Shown here: positions 1 to 5,709 of the stretch, in pieces
Layout of the letters: each line of letters begins with the position of its first letter
Numbering within the stretch: position 1 is the stretch's first letter
Assembly (NCBI GenBank): GCA_937917505.1
Contig: CALDMQ010000122.1
Coordinates: 1-6,113, forward strand
DNA: 6,113 nt
Reading direction: 5' to 3'
From: an uncultured Erysipelotrichaceae bacterium
Lineage (GTDB): Bacteria; Bacillota_I; Bacilli_A; Erysipelotrichales; Coprobacillaceae
Notes under the pieces: generated by a model
What the model was told of the DNA's origin: nothing
The model's database searches: none
What the model saw: only the letters and a program-made list of their open reading frames with translations
Position numbers and translations under genes: made by a program

Positions 1-264
1 GTGCTTTCCAATAGCACGATCATAATTGGTTTTGATAATATTTCCATGTAGATATTTTTTAGCAAGTGGTCTAGTTATAATCACACTACCAATTGAAATA
101 ATAGTAAATAAGATGATTTGAATAGTCACATCAACATGAAAAGTTTCAGTAATCAAAGCAACAAGTGCTCCAAGTGCAAACCAAATACTCACAAGATCTA
201 CAGTAAGTGCTTCGATAACGATTGCCATAACAAGGACTATTGTCCATATAAGTGTCATTGACAT
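1..264 (-). CDS. NfeD family membrane protein (partial, C-terminus beyond window)
   Basis: The first 88 residues are present; the rest lies beyond the left edge. Three hydrophobic segments are visible at about residues 5-17, 24-39 and 47-63. Family-typical strings are IWFALGA (27-33), RPLAKKYL (65-72) and KTNYDRAIGK (78-87); the last normally leads into the C-terminal OB-fold domain, which is missing here. NfeD proteins are integral membrane partners of SPFH (stomatin/flotillin-like) proteins and are linked to membrane microdomain organisation. An SPFH gene would be expected just past the left edge, but that is inference. The start ATG (264-262) has an AAGGAGGG ribosome binding site at 277-270, 5 nt away. 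This site overlaps the stop codon of the upstream 121-aa gene, so the two are probably cotranscribed and translationally coupled. No separate promoter is visible. Confidence 0.87.
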   Translation of the reverse strand, partial: MSMTLIWTIVLVMAIVIEALTVDLVSIWFALGALVALITETFHVDVTIQIILFTIISIGSVIITRPLAKKYLHGNIIKTNYDRAIGKH

Positions 265-275
265 AATATCCCTCC

Positions 276-641
276 TTATAGTTGTGCAATCATAATTTGA
301 TGCACAACATCAAATGTAACATTGTACTTATAGCTTTGTGTGTCTTTAAAGTCTAATCCAAATTCTTGACATAGGTCTTCAACAAATGATTTGTTGGAAA
401 TACGTCCATAGCTCTTACCAAGTGAGATGCGATGAAGTTGACTTTTAGGGTAAACTTCATTATTAATATCATCACGAGTTATTGGTTTAATTCCTATTTG
501 TCTTGCTTTTTTGTCGATACCTAGTAAAACATAATTGACATCTTCAAAATGATGGCAAGCTGCTTTGTTTAGCGTGATATTTGTTTCGTAGATTGTTAAA
601 GTCTTTTTTGCAATATCATTCGTAGACCATTCAAAATTCAT
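276..641 (-). CDS. Conserved-looking hypothetical protein, 121 aa, upstream of nfeD
   Basis: I do not recognise a named family. The protein is soluble, with no signal peptide or membrane segment. It runs from MNFEWSTND through a predicted beta-rich part (about 15-55, with LGIDKKARQIGIKPIT at 40-55), then a segment SLGKSYGRISNKSF (73-86) and a C-terminal strand-like end. Cysteines are at 29 and 91, not as a CxxC. The frame is open further upstream (to 809), but the start at 641 is chosen because AAAGGAGG lies at 657-650 and a good promoter sits just before it. The upstream extension would also run through that promoter and into the divergent gene. Its stop overlaps the ribosome binding site of the NfeD gene, so it is the first gene of a two-gene operon. 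A role tied to NfeD is suggested only by position. Confidence 0.8.
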   Translation of the reverse strand: MNFEWSTNDIAKKTLTIYETNITLNKAACHHFEDVNYVLLGIDKKARQIGIKPITRDDINNEVYPKSQLHRISLGKSYGRISNKSFVEDLCQEFGLDFKDTQSYKYNVTFDVVHQIMIAQL

Positions 642-663
642 TCTCTCATCCTCCTTTAATATC

Positions 664-692
664 ATTATATTATTAAAATTATTTTTTTGCAA
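664..692 (-). promoter_or_regulatory. Promoter for the hypothetical-nfeD operon
   Basis: Read on the minus strand, TTGCAA (692-687) and TATAAT (669-664) are separated by 17 nt, close to the sigma-A consensus. Transcription would start near 657, giving a leader of only about 16 nt that begins at the ribosome binding site. This supports the short start at 641 rather than the longer open frame. Confidence 0.65.
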
Positions 693-723
693 TATAATTA
701 TATAAAATTTATAAGAATGTTGG

Positions 724-752
724 TATACAAGGTCAAAAAGATAGTCTATAAT
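724..752 (+). promoter_or_regulatory. Promoter for the lipoprotein-deoD gene run
   Basis: TATACA (724-729, 4 of 6 to the -35 consensus) is followed after 17 nt by a perfect -10 TATAAT (747-752). The start point would be near 759, right at the AAGGAAG ribosome binding site (760-766) of the first lipoprotein gene. It is divergent from the promoter at 664-692 in the same 130-bp intergenic region. Confidence 0.5.
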
Positions 753-771
753 ATGAAAAAAGGAAGAGATT

Positions 772-1187
772 ATGAAAAGGAAAATACTATGTTTATTATG
801 CTTGCTCACGTTTTATGTGGGTTGTCAACCTACCAAACAGATACAATTAAATAAAGAAGTTACTTTATCTTTTTTCTATGTAGAATCCTGTTCACAATGC
901 CGATCATTTAAAAAACAAGCGATTCCTACATTAGAGAAAACTTTTGGAAAACAGTTGATTTAGATGAACCATTAACTGAACCTATTTATGATAAAGTCAT
1001 CCAATCACTTGATGATTTTGATGAAGAATACTATGGAAATGGACCTTTTATTGTTTTAGATGGTTATTTTGCATTGTTAGGTTATAATTCAGGTGATGAA
1101 GAGTATTTGATTAAAGACATTCAGTTAGCAACATCTGGGAAGGAACTTGGTTATGAATTGGAAGGCTTTAGGTTCTTATTTAAGTAA
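772..1187 (+). pseudogene. Thioredoxin-like lipoprotein, frameshifted first copy of a tandem pair
   Basis: The first frame gives 63 residues and stops at 961-963. It has a lipoprotein-like signal peptide with Cys18 as likely lipidation site (YVGC; the Tyr at -3 is atypical), then a thioredoxin-like strand and CSQC motif (Cys40, Cys43). The -1 frame continues without a stop from about 951 to TAA at 1185-1187. It encodes VDLDEPLTEP, then NGPFIVLDGYFALLGYN with the cis-proline region of the fold, and ends ELEGFRFLFK. Both halves align in order with the next gene: CxxC, DIDEE versus DLDEP, PFLVFDGYFAKVGYN versus PFIVLDGYFALLGYN, and TELSDFYYFK versus YELEGFRFLFK. One missing base in the run at 943-951 explains the break; an extra A in the AAAA at 948-951 restores about 138 residues. 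The real tail overlaps the next gene by 35 nt. It is either a recent pseudogene or a sequencing error. Confidence 0.83.
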
Positions 1188-1605
1188 AATTACATTTGCG
1201 ATGATTCTTTTGTTTTTATGTGTTGCTTGTCAAAAAGAAAAATATCACTTAGATATTTATTATGCAAAAACATGTCCGGTTTGTCGTTCGCTTATGAATA
1301 CTGTGATTGATGAGGTAAAAGACAAATACGAAGATGAAATCAAAGTGACATATCATGATATAGATGAAGAAGCATCACGTGATTGTTATGCAAAAACATG
1401 TAGTTTACTTGAGGATTATTATTTGACAGAAGATTCCGGAGAAATTCCTTTTCTTGTTTTTGATGGTTATTTTGCGAAAGTTGGATATAACATTGTTGAA
1501 AGAGATGAAATATTAAAGTTGATTGATGATGTTGTCCAAGGACAGGACATTTCAACAGAATTATCTGATTTTTATTATTTTAAAGAAGGACAAACACTAT
1601 ATTAG
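1153..1605 (+). CDS. Thioredoxin-like lipoprotein with CPVC motif
   Basis: A 150-residue exported protein. The N-terminal hydrophobic stretch (about 13-25) ends in LCVAC, with Cys26 as the likely lipid-modified residue, so the mature protein would be anchored on the outer face of the membrane. The mature part starts with strand HLDIYYA and active-site motif CPVC (Cys41, Cys44), and carries the thioredoxin-fold cis-proline in EIPFLVFDGY (Pro99). A second cysteine pair, CYAKTC (Cys78, Cys83), lies between. Thiol-disulfide exchange at the cell surface is inferred from the motif; the partner is unknown and no DsbD/CcdA-like gene is present here. ATG at 1153 is preferred over TTG at 1147 because AAGGA (1140-1144) is 8 nt from the ATG but only 2 nt from the TTG. 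It is a paralogue of the broken gene just upstream, and deoD follows 12 nt later. Confidence 0.85.
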   Translation: MNWKALGSYLSKITFAMILLFLCVACQKEKYHLDIYYAKTCPVCRSLMNTVIDEVKDKYEDEIKVTYHDIDEEASRDCYAKTCSLLEDYYLTEDSGEIPFLVFDGYFAKVGYNIVERDEILKLIDDVVQGQDISTELSDFYYFKEGQTLY

Positions 1606-1617
1606 GAGGATTGAACT

Positions 1618-2319
1618 ATGTCAACACCACACAATCAAGCACAAATGGGAGAAATTGCTGAAACAGTTTTAATGCCAGGTGATCCATTACGTGCTAAATT
1701 TTTAGCAGAAACTTATTTAGAAGATGTGAAAGTTTTTAATACAGTCAGAAATATGTTAGGGTACACGGGGTATTATCATGGAAAAAAAGTATCTATTATG
1801 GGATCTGGTATGGGTATGCCATCAATTGGTATCTATGCATATGAATTGTATAATTTTTATGATGTAAAGAAGATTATTCGTATTGGCTCATGTGGAGCTA
1901 TACAAAAAGATGTGCATTTAAGAGATATTGTGATTGCTCAGGGGGCTTGTACAGATAGTCGTTTTGCTCATCAATTTGAATTACCTGGAACTTTTTCTGC
2001 AATTAGTTCTTATGCATTATTAGAAAAAGCTGTTGAAAAAGCTAAAGAAAAAAATCTCACATACCATGTAGGTAATATTGTATCTTCTGATATTTTCTAT
2101 CATGCAGACAAAGATTCTGCAAACAAATGGGCGTCAATGGGATGCTTAGGTGTTGAAATGGAATCTTATGCACTTTTCGCTTTAGCATCAAATCAAGGAA
2201 AAGAAGCTTTAACATTACTAACAGTGTCTGATTCTCTTGTCAGCAATGAAGCAATTTCAGCTGATGAAAGAGAAAAAACATTTACAGATATGATGGAAAT
2301 TGCCTTGGAGATTGCTTAA
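1618..2319 (+). CDS. deoD: Purine nucleoside phosphorylase, DeoD type
   Basis: Cytoplasmic enzyme that splits purine (deoxy)ribonucleosides with phosphate into free base and (deoxy)ribose 1-phosphate, for purine salvage. The 233-residue protein matches the hexameric bacterial DeoD family over its whole length. It starts STPHNQAQMGEIAETVLMPG, very like E. coli DeoD. Expected active-site residues are all visible: His5 (shared across the dimer), Gly21 and Arg25 in GDPLRAK, Arg44, Arg88 and Ser91 in RIGSCGA (phosphate site), Val179-Glu182 in VEME (ribose), and Ser204-Asp205 in VSDS with Arg218 in DEREKTF, equivalent to the catalytic Asp204/Arg217 of E. coli. AGGAGG at 1604-1609 overlaps the stop of the preceding lipoprotein gene and lies 8 nt from the ATG. 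No deoB or deoC is next to it. No purine riboswitch fits upstream, so it probably depends on the promoter before 772. Confidence 0.97.
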   Translation: MSTPHNQAQMGEIAETVLMPGDPLRAKFLAETYLEDVKVFNTVRNMLGYTGYYHGKKVSIMGSGMGMPSIGIYAYELYNFYDVKKIIRIGSCGAIQKDVHLRDIVIAQGACTDSRFAHQFELPGTFSAISSYALLEKAVEKAKEKNLTYHVGNIVSSDIFYHADKDSANKWASMGCLGVEMESYALFALASNQGKEALTLLTVSDSLVSNEAISADEREKTFTDMMEIALEIA

Positions 2320-2915
2320 TGAAAAGACCAGTGGCATTATTTGATTTTGACAATACTCTTGCAAGGGGAGATTCTATTGTACAGTTAGTGAAGTATGGTT
2401 TGAAAAGGTATCCACTATATATTTTCTATTTGATTTTAACAGGTGTTTTCTATTTGGGATATTTACTTCATATATCAAGTTTAGAACGAGCAAAGTCAAA
2501 TTTGCTTTATCCACTTCGTTTTATGAGTGAAGATGAATTAAAAGACTTTTATCAAAAAGAAGTTGCAAGTCATTATTATCCTCATGTTATTGAAGAATTA
2601 AAACAAAGAAAAGAAGAAGGATGTTTTGTCATTGTCTGTACTGCATCTTGTGAAACATATATGCGTTACCATGATTTACCGATTGATGCTATGATAGGTA
2701 CAATCTATGAAAATGGAAAGATACAAGGAAAGAATTGTCGTTATGAAAATAAAGTTCCACGTATTTTAGATTGTTTATCTAAGAATGGAATTGAAATTGA
2801 TTATGATCGTTCTTATGGATATTCTGATTCTTATTCAGATAAACCTATGCTTACATTAGTAAAACATAAAAAAAGAATTATGTTAAAAACAGGAAAAATT
2901 ATTGAATTTAAATAA
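2319..2915 (+). CDS. HAD-superfamily phosphatase, subfamily IB-like
   Basis: A 198-residue haloacid dehalogenase-type hydrolase. All four catalytic motifs are visible: DFDNT (Asp9 nucleophile, Asp11 acid/base), a motif II Thr in IVCTAS (Thr108), motif III lysine in ENKVPR (Lys145) and GYSDSYSDKPML with Asp170 and Asp174 for Mg2+. The spacing and the helical cap between motifs I and II suit subfamily IB, the group of phosphoserine phosphatase-like enzymes. Residues 31-51 in the cap are strongly hydrophobic, as in several uncharacterised IB proteins, and may contact the membrane. The substrate cannot be told from sequence; it may be a small phosphate ester. The ATG overlaps the deoD stop by 1 nt (TAATG), and a GGAG site (2307-2310) lies inside deoD, so translation is coupled to deoD. 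This makes a sugar or nucleotide phosphate substrate worth considering, but that is a guess. Confidence 0.9.
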   Translation: MKRPVALFDFDNTLARGDSIVQLVKYGLKRYPLYIFYLILTGVFYLGYLLHISSLERAKSNLLYPLRFMSEDELKDFYQKEVASHYYPHVIEELKQRKEEGCFVIVCTASCETYMRYHDLPIDAMIGTIYENGKIQGKNCRYENKVPRILDCLSKNGIEIDYDRSYGYSDSYSDKPMLTLVKHKKRIMLKTGKIIEFK

Positions 2916-2925
2916 GGAAATTTAT

Positions 2926-3366
2926 ATGGAATATATTTATAAAAGATTAACATTTTCAGATTTAAATAATTCTGCTAAACAATTTATATTATCTTTTCAA
3001 GAATTACCATGGAATGAAACATGGACATATGAACAAGCAGTTTCACGTTTGAGTGAAATCATGTCAAGTGATGTTTCAAGAGGATTTGTTATTTATGATG
3101 GTGAACAAGTTGTATCTACACTTTGTGGAAGAATTATGACTTATATGGATGAAAAAGAATTTTGGATTGATGATTTTAGTGTTCATCCTCATTATCAAGG
3201 TCAAGGAATCGGAAAAAAGATGTTAATGTATATAGAAAAAGAACTTGTTCATGATTGTGTTGATAGACTCATGTTAAATACAATGCGTGGTTATGAATGT
3301 CAAAGTTTTTATGAAAAACAAGGATTTACATTAGAACCGAATATGATTATCATGTCAAAAAAATAG
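2926..3366 (+). CDS. GNAT family N-acetyltransferase
   Basis: A 146-residue single-domain acetyl-CoA-dependent transferase. Motif A is clear: WIDDFSVHPHYQGQGIGKKM, with the pyrophosphate-binding loop QGQGIG at 91-96. Motif B follows as FYEKQGF (128-134), the usual C-terminal GNAT signature. The N-terminal PWNETWTYEQA is seen in a group of GNAT proteins loosely like aminoglycoside 6'-acetyltransferases, but it does not define the substrate, which could be a small amine or a protein. ATG at 2926 has AAGGA (2914-2918) 7 nt upstream, overlapping the HAD stop. An in-frame TTG at 2902 with an AGGA before it could add 8 residues, but that extension looks like read-through of the HAD gene end and is less likely. 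It is the last gene of the run, and its stop codon lies inside the terminator hairpin. Confidence 0.9.
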   Translation: MEYIYKRLTFSDLNNSAKQFILSFQELPWNETWTYEQAVSRLSEIMSSDVSRGFVIYDGEQVVSTLCGRIMTYMDEKEFWIDDFSVHPHYQGQGIGKKMLMYIEKELVHDCVDRLMLNTMRGYECQSFYEKQGFTLEPNMIIMSKK

Positions 3367-3395
3367 ACCACTTCATTACATGAAGTGGTCTATTT
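3361..3395. terminator. Bidirectional hairpin terminator between convergent genes
   Basis: A perfect 16-bp inverted repeat (3361-3376 with 3380-3395) with a 3-nt TAC loop; its core is AGACCACTTCAT paired with ATGAAGTGGTCT. The stop codons of both converging genes (TAG at 3364-3366 on plus, and at 3392-3390 on minus) lie inside the stem. On the minus strand the core is followed by a run of seven T (complement of 3357-3363), a good intrinsic terminator for the DUF378 gene. On the plus strand the trailing T run is short (TATTTCATAT), so termination may be weaker. Confidence 0.85.
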
Positions 3396-3587
3396 CATAT
3401 CTAAATCTGCAAACAATAGCATGACGTTGATAATTCCAGCAACGCCAACTAACATATAAATAATGGCAGTAAATAATGAAGTTCCAAATAAACTCTCTAC
3501 AATGTTAAAATTAAATAAACCAATGAAACCCCAGTTTAATGCACCGACAATTGTCAATACTAAAGCTATTTTTTGTATCATATTCAT
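3390..3587 (-). CDS. DUF378 family small membrane protein (YuzA-like)
   Basis: A 65-residue protein with two predicted membrane helices (about 5-27 and 38-60). The family hallmark is GALNWGFIGLFNFNIVESLFG (split here: GALNWG at 15-20, then FIGLFNF and IVESLFG), typical of DUF378 proteins such as Bacillus YuzA. The function of this family is not established. The open frame extends upstream, but AAAGGAGG at 3602-3595 sits 7 nt before the ATG at 3587, and the in-frame ATG further up would cover this site, so the short form is chosen. It is monocistronic: it converges on the GNAT gene through the shared hairpin and is divergent from the YdcC-like gene. Confidence 0.88.
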   Translation of the reverse strand: MNMIQKIALVLTIVGALNWGFIGLFNFNIVESLFGTSLFTAIIYMLVGVAGIINVMLLFADLDMK

Positions 3588-3605
3588 TTTGTTGCCTCCT
3601 TTCAT

Positions 3606-3634
3606 AGTATAACCAAGAGTTCTTGCTTTATTCA
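3606..3634 (-). promoter_or_regulatory. Possible promoter for the DUF378 gene
   Basis: On the minus strand a good -10 TATACT (3611-3606) lies 17 nt after a weak -35 TGAATA (3634-3629, 3 of 6 to consensus). The spacer holds a short inverted repeat, CAAGA-GT-TCTTG (3614-3625). The -10 is convincing, the -35 is not. Confidence 0.4.
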
Positions 3635-3660
3635 TAAAAAGAAAAAAGAATTCATATGAT
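3631..3660 (+). promoter_or_regulatory. Possible promoter for the YdcC-like gene
   Basis: TTCATA (3631-3636, 4 of 6) and TATGAT (3655-3660, 5 of 6) are 18 nt apart. The start point would fall near 3667, directly at the AGGAGG ribosome binding site (3666-3671). The -35 overlaps the one proposed for the divergent DUF378 gene. Confidence 0.4.
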
Positions 3661-3678
3661 GCAATAGGAGGAAAAAGA

Positions 3679-4530
3679 ATGAATAAGAAATATATCGGGA
3701 TTATTGCAGGTATTATTGTATTGATTGGCGTTTTTTGTTTTTTTAAATTCAAATCTACTTCTTTTCAAAGTGCTTTAAAAGAAGCTCAAGCTTATCAAAA
3801 TTATCAACTTGTTTGTCAAATGGAAATGTTAGAAAACGATGAATTGAAATCCTATCAAGTCACATCAACATATGCCAATATTAAAGATAAAGATTATTAT
3901 AAAGTAGAATTATATGATAAGTCATTAAATCAATCACAAATTATCGTTCGCAATCAAGAAGGCGTTTTTGTCTTAACACCATCACTCAATCAAGCTTTTC
4001 AATTTCAAAGTGATTGGCCTAATAACTCACCAAAACCACATATTTATCAATCATTATTAACATTTGTGAAAGACAATAAAAGAGAAATTATTAAGGTAAG
4101 TGTATCATCATTTAAATCGAATCAAAAAATAGAAGCCAATGCATTTGAAAGTCAAACAATTATGAAAGAAAATCAAAAAAATTATAAGAATGCAAGTGCA
4201 TCTTTACCACTTTATCCAGTGGCTTTGATGGGATCTGTCTTAGAAAATGAAAAAGTCTCTACTATTGATGATACAACAAATCATATTTTAAAGTTTGTAG
4301 GAGATAAATCTTTTACAATTGTAGAAACAGCTTCCTCATCTAAAGATGATTTAGATATTGAATATGTCAATAGTGAAATGATTGATATGATTAATGGTTT
4401 TGCATATGTTCAAGATAATCAAATGACTTATGTATCTTCAGGTGTTGTTTGTTCATTGTACTCTAATGACTTATCACAAAAAGAAATGTTAGCTGTTTTA
4501 TCAAGTATGCAATCTACACAAGTGAAATAG
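3679..4530 (+). CDS. Membrane-anchored YdcC/LolA-like protein
   Basis: A 283-residue protein with a single N-terminal membrane helix (about 5-23) and a large extracytoplasmic part. Cys20 is not in a proper lipobox (VFC), so anchoring by the helix is more likely than lipidation. The body alternates short strands with charged turns (for example YYKVELYDKS, QIIVRNQEGVFVLTPSLNQA), as expected for the half-barrel fold of LolA/MucB-like proteins. The C-terminus GFAYVQDNQMTYVSSGVVC then YSNDLSQKEMLAVLSSMQ resembles the end of YdcC-type proteins in Firmicutes. The assignment rests on this likeness plus position directly before alr, as for ydcC in Bacillus subtilis, where YdcC is annotated as sporulation-related. 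Its exact role, perhaps lipoprotein handling or envelope sensing, is unproven. AGGAGG lies 7 nt before the ATG. The gap to alr is 64 nt and contains a promoter. Confidence 0.7.
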   Translation: MNKKYIGIIAGIIVLIGVFCFFKFKSTSFQSALKEAQAYQNYQLVCQMEMLENDELKSYQVTSTYANIKDKDYYKVELYDKSLNQSQIIVRNQEGVFVLTPSLNQAFQFQSDWPNNSPKPHIYQSLLTFVKDNKREIIKVSVSSFKSNQKIEANAFESQTIMKENQKNYKNASASLPLYPVALMGSVLENEKVSTIDDTTNHILKFVGDKSFTIVETASSSKDDLDIEYVNSEMIDMINGFAYVQDNQMTYVSSGVVCSLYSNDLSQKEMLAVLSSMQSTQVK

Positions 4531-4540
4531 CTGATTTTTC

Positions 4541-4569
4541 TTGCAAAGAGAAGTTGTTTAGACTATACT
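4541..4569 (+). promoter_or_regulatory. Promoter for alr
   Basis: TTGCAA (4541-4546) and TATACT (4564-4569) are separated by 17 nt, a good sigma-A match. The start point would be near 4576, leaving a leader of about 20 nt. The alr gene can therefore be expressed independently of the YdcC-like gene; no terminator is visible between the two. Confidence 0.6.
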
Positions 4570-4594
4570 TTATCTTTGAGAAGAAGGTGAATGT

Positions 4595-5680
4595 ATGGCT
4601 CATTTTCGTGATGCTTATGCAAAGATTCGTTTAGACTATTTAAAGGATAATGTGAATCTTTTATATCAAAAAGTAGAAAAACCAATGATGGCAATTATTA
4701 AAGCCAACGCTTATGGTCATGGATATCAACAAGTTGCAGATGTTTTAAAAGATCATGAGCATATTGCTATGTTTGGTGTAGCAACATTAAAAGAAGCAAT
4801 TGATTTAAGAAAACTTGGTGTTAAACAAGATATTCTTGTTTTAGGGGCAATTCCATTAGAAGATGTTGATCTGACAGTTCTTTATAATATTACACTGACT
4901 GTTTTTTCGTTAGATTATGTTGCTAAAATAGCAACATATCATCAAAAAAGTCTTGAACCAATTAAAGTGCATTTAAAGATTGATACTGGTATGAATCGTC
5001 TAGGTATGAAAAGTCGTGAAGAGTTTATGACTTTTATGGAAGAGTATCCTCAAGATATCATTCAAATTGAAGGAATCTTTACTCACTTTGCAACAGCGGA
5101 CGAACCGTCTAAAGATGATGAATATCATAAGCAAATAGAAATGTTTTATCAAATTATTGAGGGTTATCCTTTTAAGTATATTCATTGTCAAAATTCAGCT
5201 GCTATGATGTATCATCATGATAATCGTTCAAATCTTGCAAGAATTGGTATTGCTATGTATGGGGTAGCTCCTAATGGGGAAGATAATCCTGATTTGAAAC
5301 AAGTGATGTCATTATATGCAAGAGTTGTTATGATAAAAAAAGTGCCTCAAGGTGAAAAGATTGGCTATGGCATGACATATACAACGAGCGAAGATGAATA
5401 TATTGCGACATTACCAATTGGATACGCTGATGGATTTATTCGTGCGAACCAGGGAAGACATGTTTATATTAACGGGAAACTTTATCCAATCGTTGGACGT
5501 GTTTGTATGGATCAAATGATGGTGAAAGTTGATGAAACAGTACAAGTTCAAGATGAAGTGGAAATCTTTGGAGAACACATTACTCTTTGTCAAATGGCTA
5601 AAGAACTTGATACAATTCCTTATGAGATTACCTGTTTGATTGCGGAACGTATAGAAAGAGATTATATAGATGAGTTGTAA
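4595..5680 (+). CDS. alr: Alanine racemase
   Basis: PLP-dependent cytoplasmic enzyme that interconverts L- and D-alanine and so supplies D-alanine for peptidoglycan. The 361-residue protein covers the N-terminal barrel and C-terminal beta domain; it is slightly shorter than many homologues (about 370-390) but complete. Key residues are visible: Lys36 in IIKANAYGHGY (Schiff base to PLP) with Tyr40, Lys128 and Arg135 in HLKIDTGMNRLG (the usually carbamylated lysine and the pyridine-contacting arginine), Tyr258 in IGYGMTY (second catalytic base) and CMDQMMV (304-310) with Met305-Asp306 at the substrate entrance. PIGYADGF (274-281) is also typical. AAGG at 4584-4587 lies 7 nt before ATG 4595; the out-of-frame ATG at 4591 is ignored. 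In Bacillus alr is followed by the ndoAI/ndoA toxin-antitoxin genes, which are absent here. Confidence 0.97.
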   Translation: MAHFRDAYAKIRLDYLKDNVNLLYQKVEKPMMAIIKANAYGHGYQQVADVLKDHEHIAMFGVATLKEAIDLRKLGVKQDILVLGAIPLEDVDLTVLYNITLTVFSLDYVAKIATYHQKSLEPIKVHLKIDTGMNRLGMKSREEFMTFMEEYPQDIIQIEGIFTHFATADEPSKDDEYHKQIEMFYQIIEGYPFKYIHCQNSAAMMYHHDNRSNLARIGIAMYGVAPNGEDNPDLKQVMSLYARVVMIKKVPQGEKIGYGMTYTTSEDEYIATLPIGYADGFIRANQGRHVYINGKLYPIVGRVCMDQMMVKVDETVQVQDEVEIFGEHITLCQMAKELDTIPYEITCLIAERIERDYIDEL

Positions 5681-5700
5681 CGGTTGTTACAGCTTTTTTA
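5673..5700 (+). terminator. Intrinsic terminator after alr
   Basis: The stem AGTTGTAAC (5673-5681) pairs with GTTACAGCT (5686-5694) around a GGTT loop, nine pairs with one G-U, followed by a run of T to 5699. The alr stop codon (5678-5680) lies inside the stem. Confidence 0.75.
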
Positions 5701-5709
5701 TTGGTTGTA

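Noticed and set aside
690..705. AT palindrome ATATAATTATAT in the divergent intergenic region
   Set aside because: It is low-complexity AT sequence in an AT-rich spacer, and chance occurrence is likely.
642..809. Upstream extension of the 121-aa minus-strand gene by 56 residues
   Set aside because: It would translate through a good promoter and ribosome binding site, is rich in Phe/Ile/Asn codons from AT-rich spacer, and runs into the divergent gene.
948..957. Programmed -1 frameshift in the first lipoprotein gene
   Set aside because: The zero-frame codons GGA AAA preceded by T do not form a standard X XXY YYZ slippery heptamer, and I see no clear stimulatory hairpin downstream. A mutation or sequencing error is simpler.
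1147..1152. TTG start for the second lipoprotein
   Set aside because: Only 2 nt separate it from AAGGA; the ATG at 1153 is correctly spaced.
1340..1555. Minus-strand open frame of 71 residues inside the second lipoprotein gene
   Set aside because: It lies wholly opposite a well-supported gene, with no ribosome binding site and no family likeness.
2902..2925. TTG start for the GNAT protein, adding 8 residues
   Set aside because: An AGGA is present upstream, but the ATG at 2926 has a better spaced AAGGA and the extra residues are not part of the GNAT fold.
4531..4594. T-box or riboswitch before alr
   Set aside because: The 64-nt gap holds a promoter and a ribosome binding site with no room or hairpins for a leader RNA.
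5000..5593. Two minus-strand open frames of about 60 residues inside alr
   Set aside because: They are shadows of the alr coding sequence; their residues are low-complexity His/Asn/Phe/Ile and no start signals are present.
5677..5690. GTAAC-GGTT-GTTAC as an operator for the HxlR-type gene
   Set aside because: It is better explained as the stem of the alr terminator because it is followed directly by a T run, though dual use cannot be excluded.
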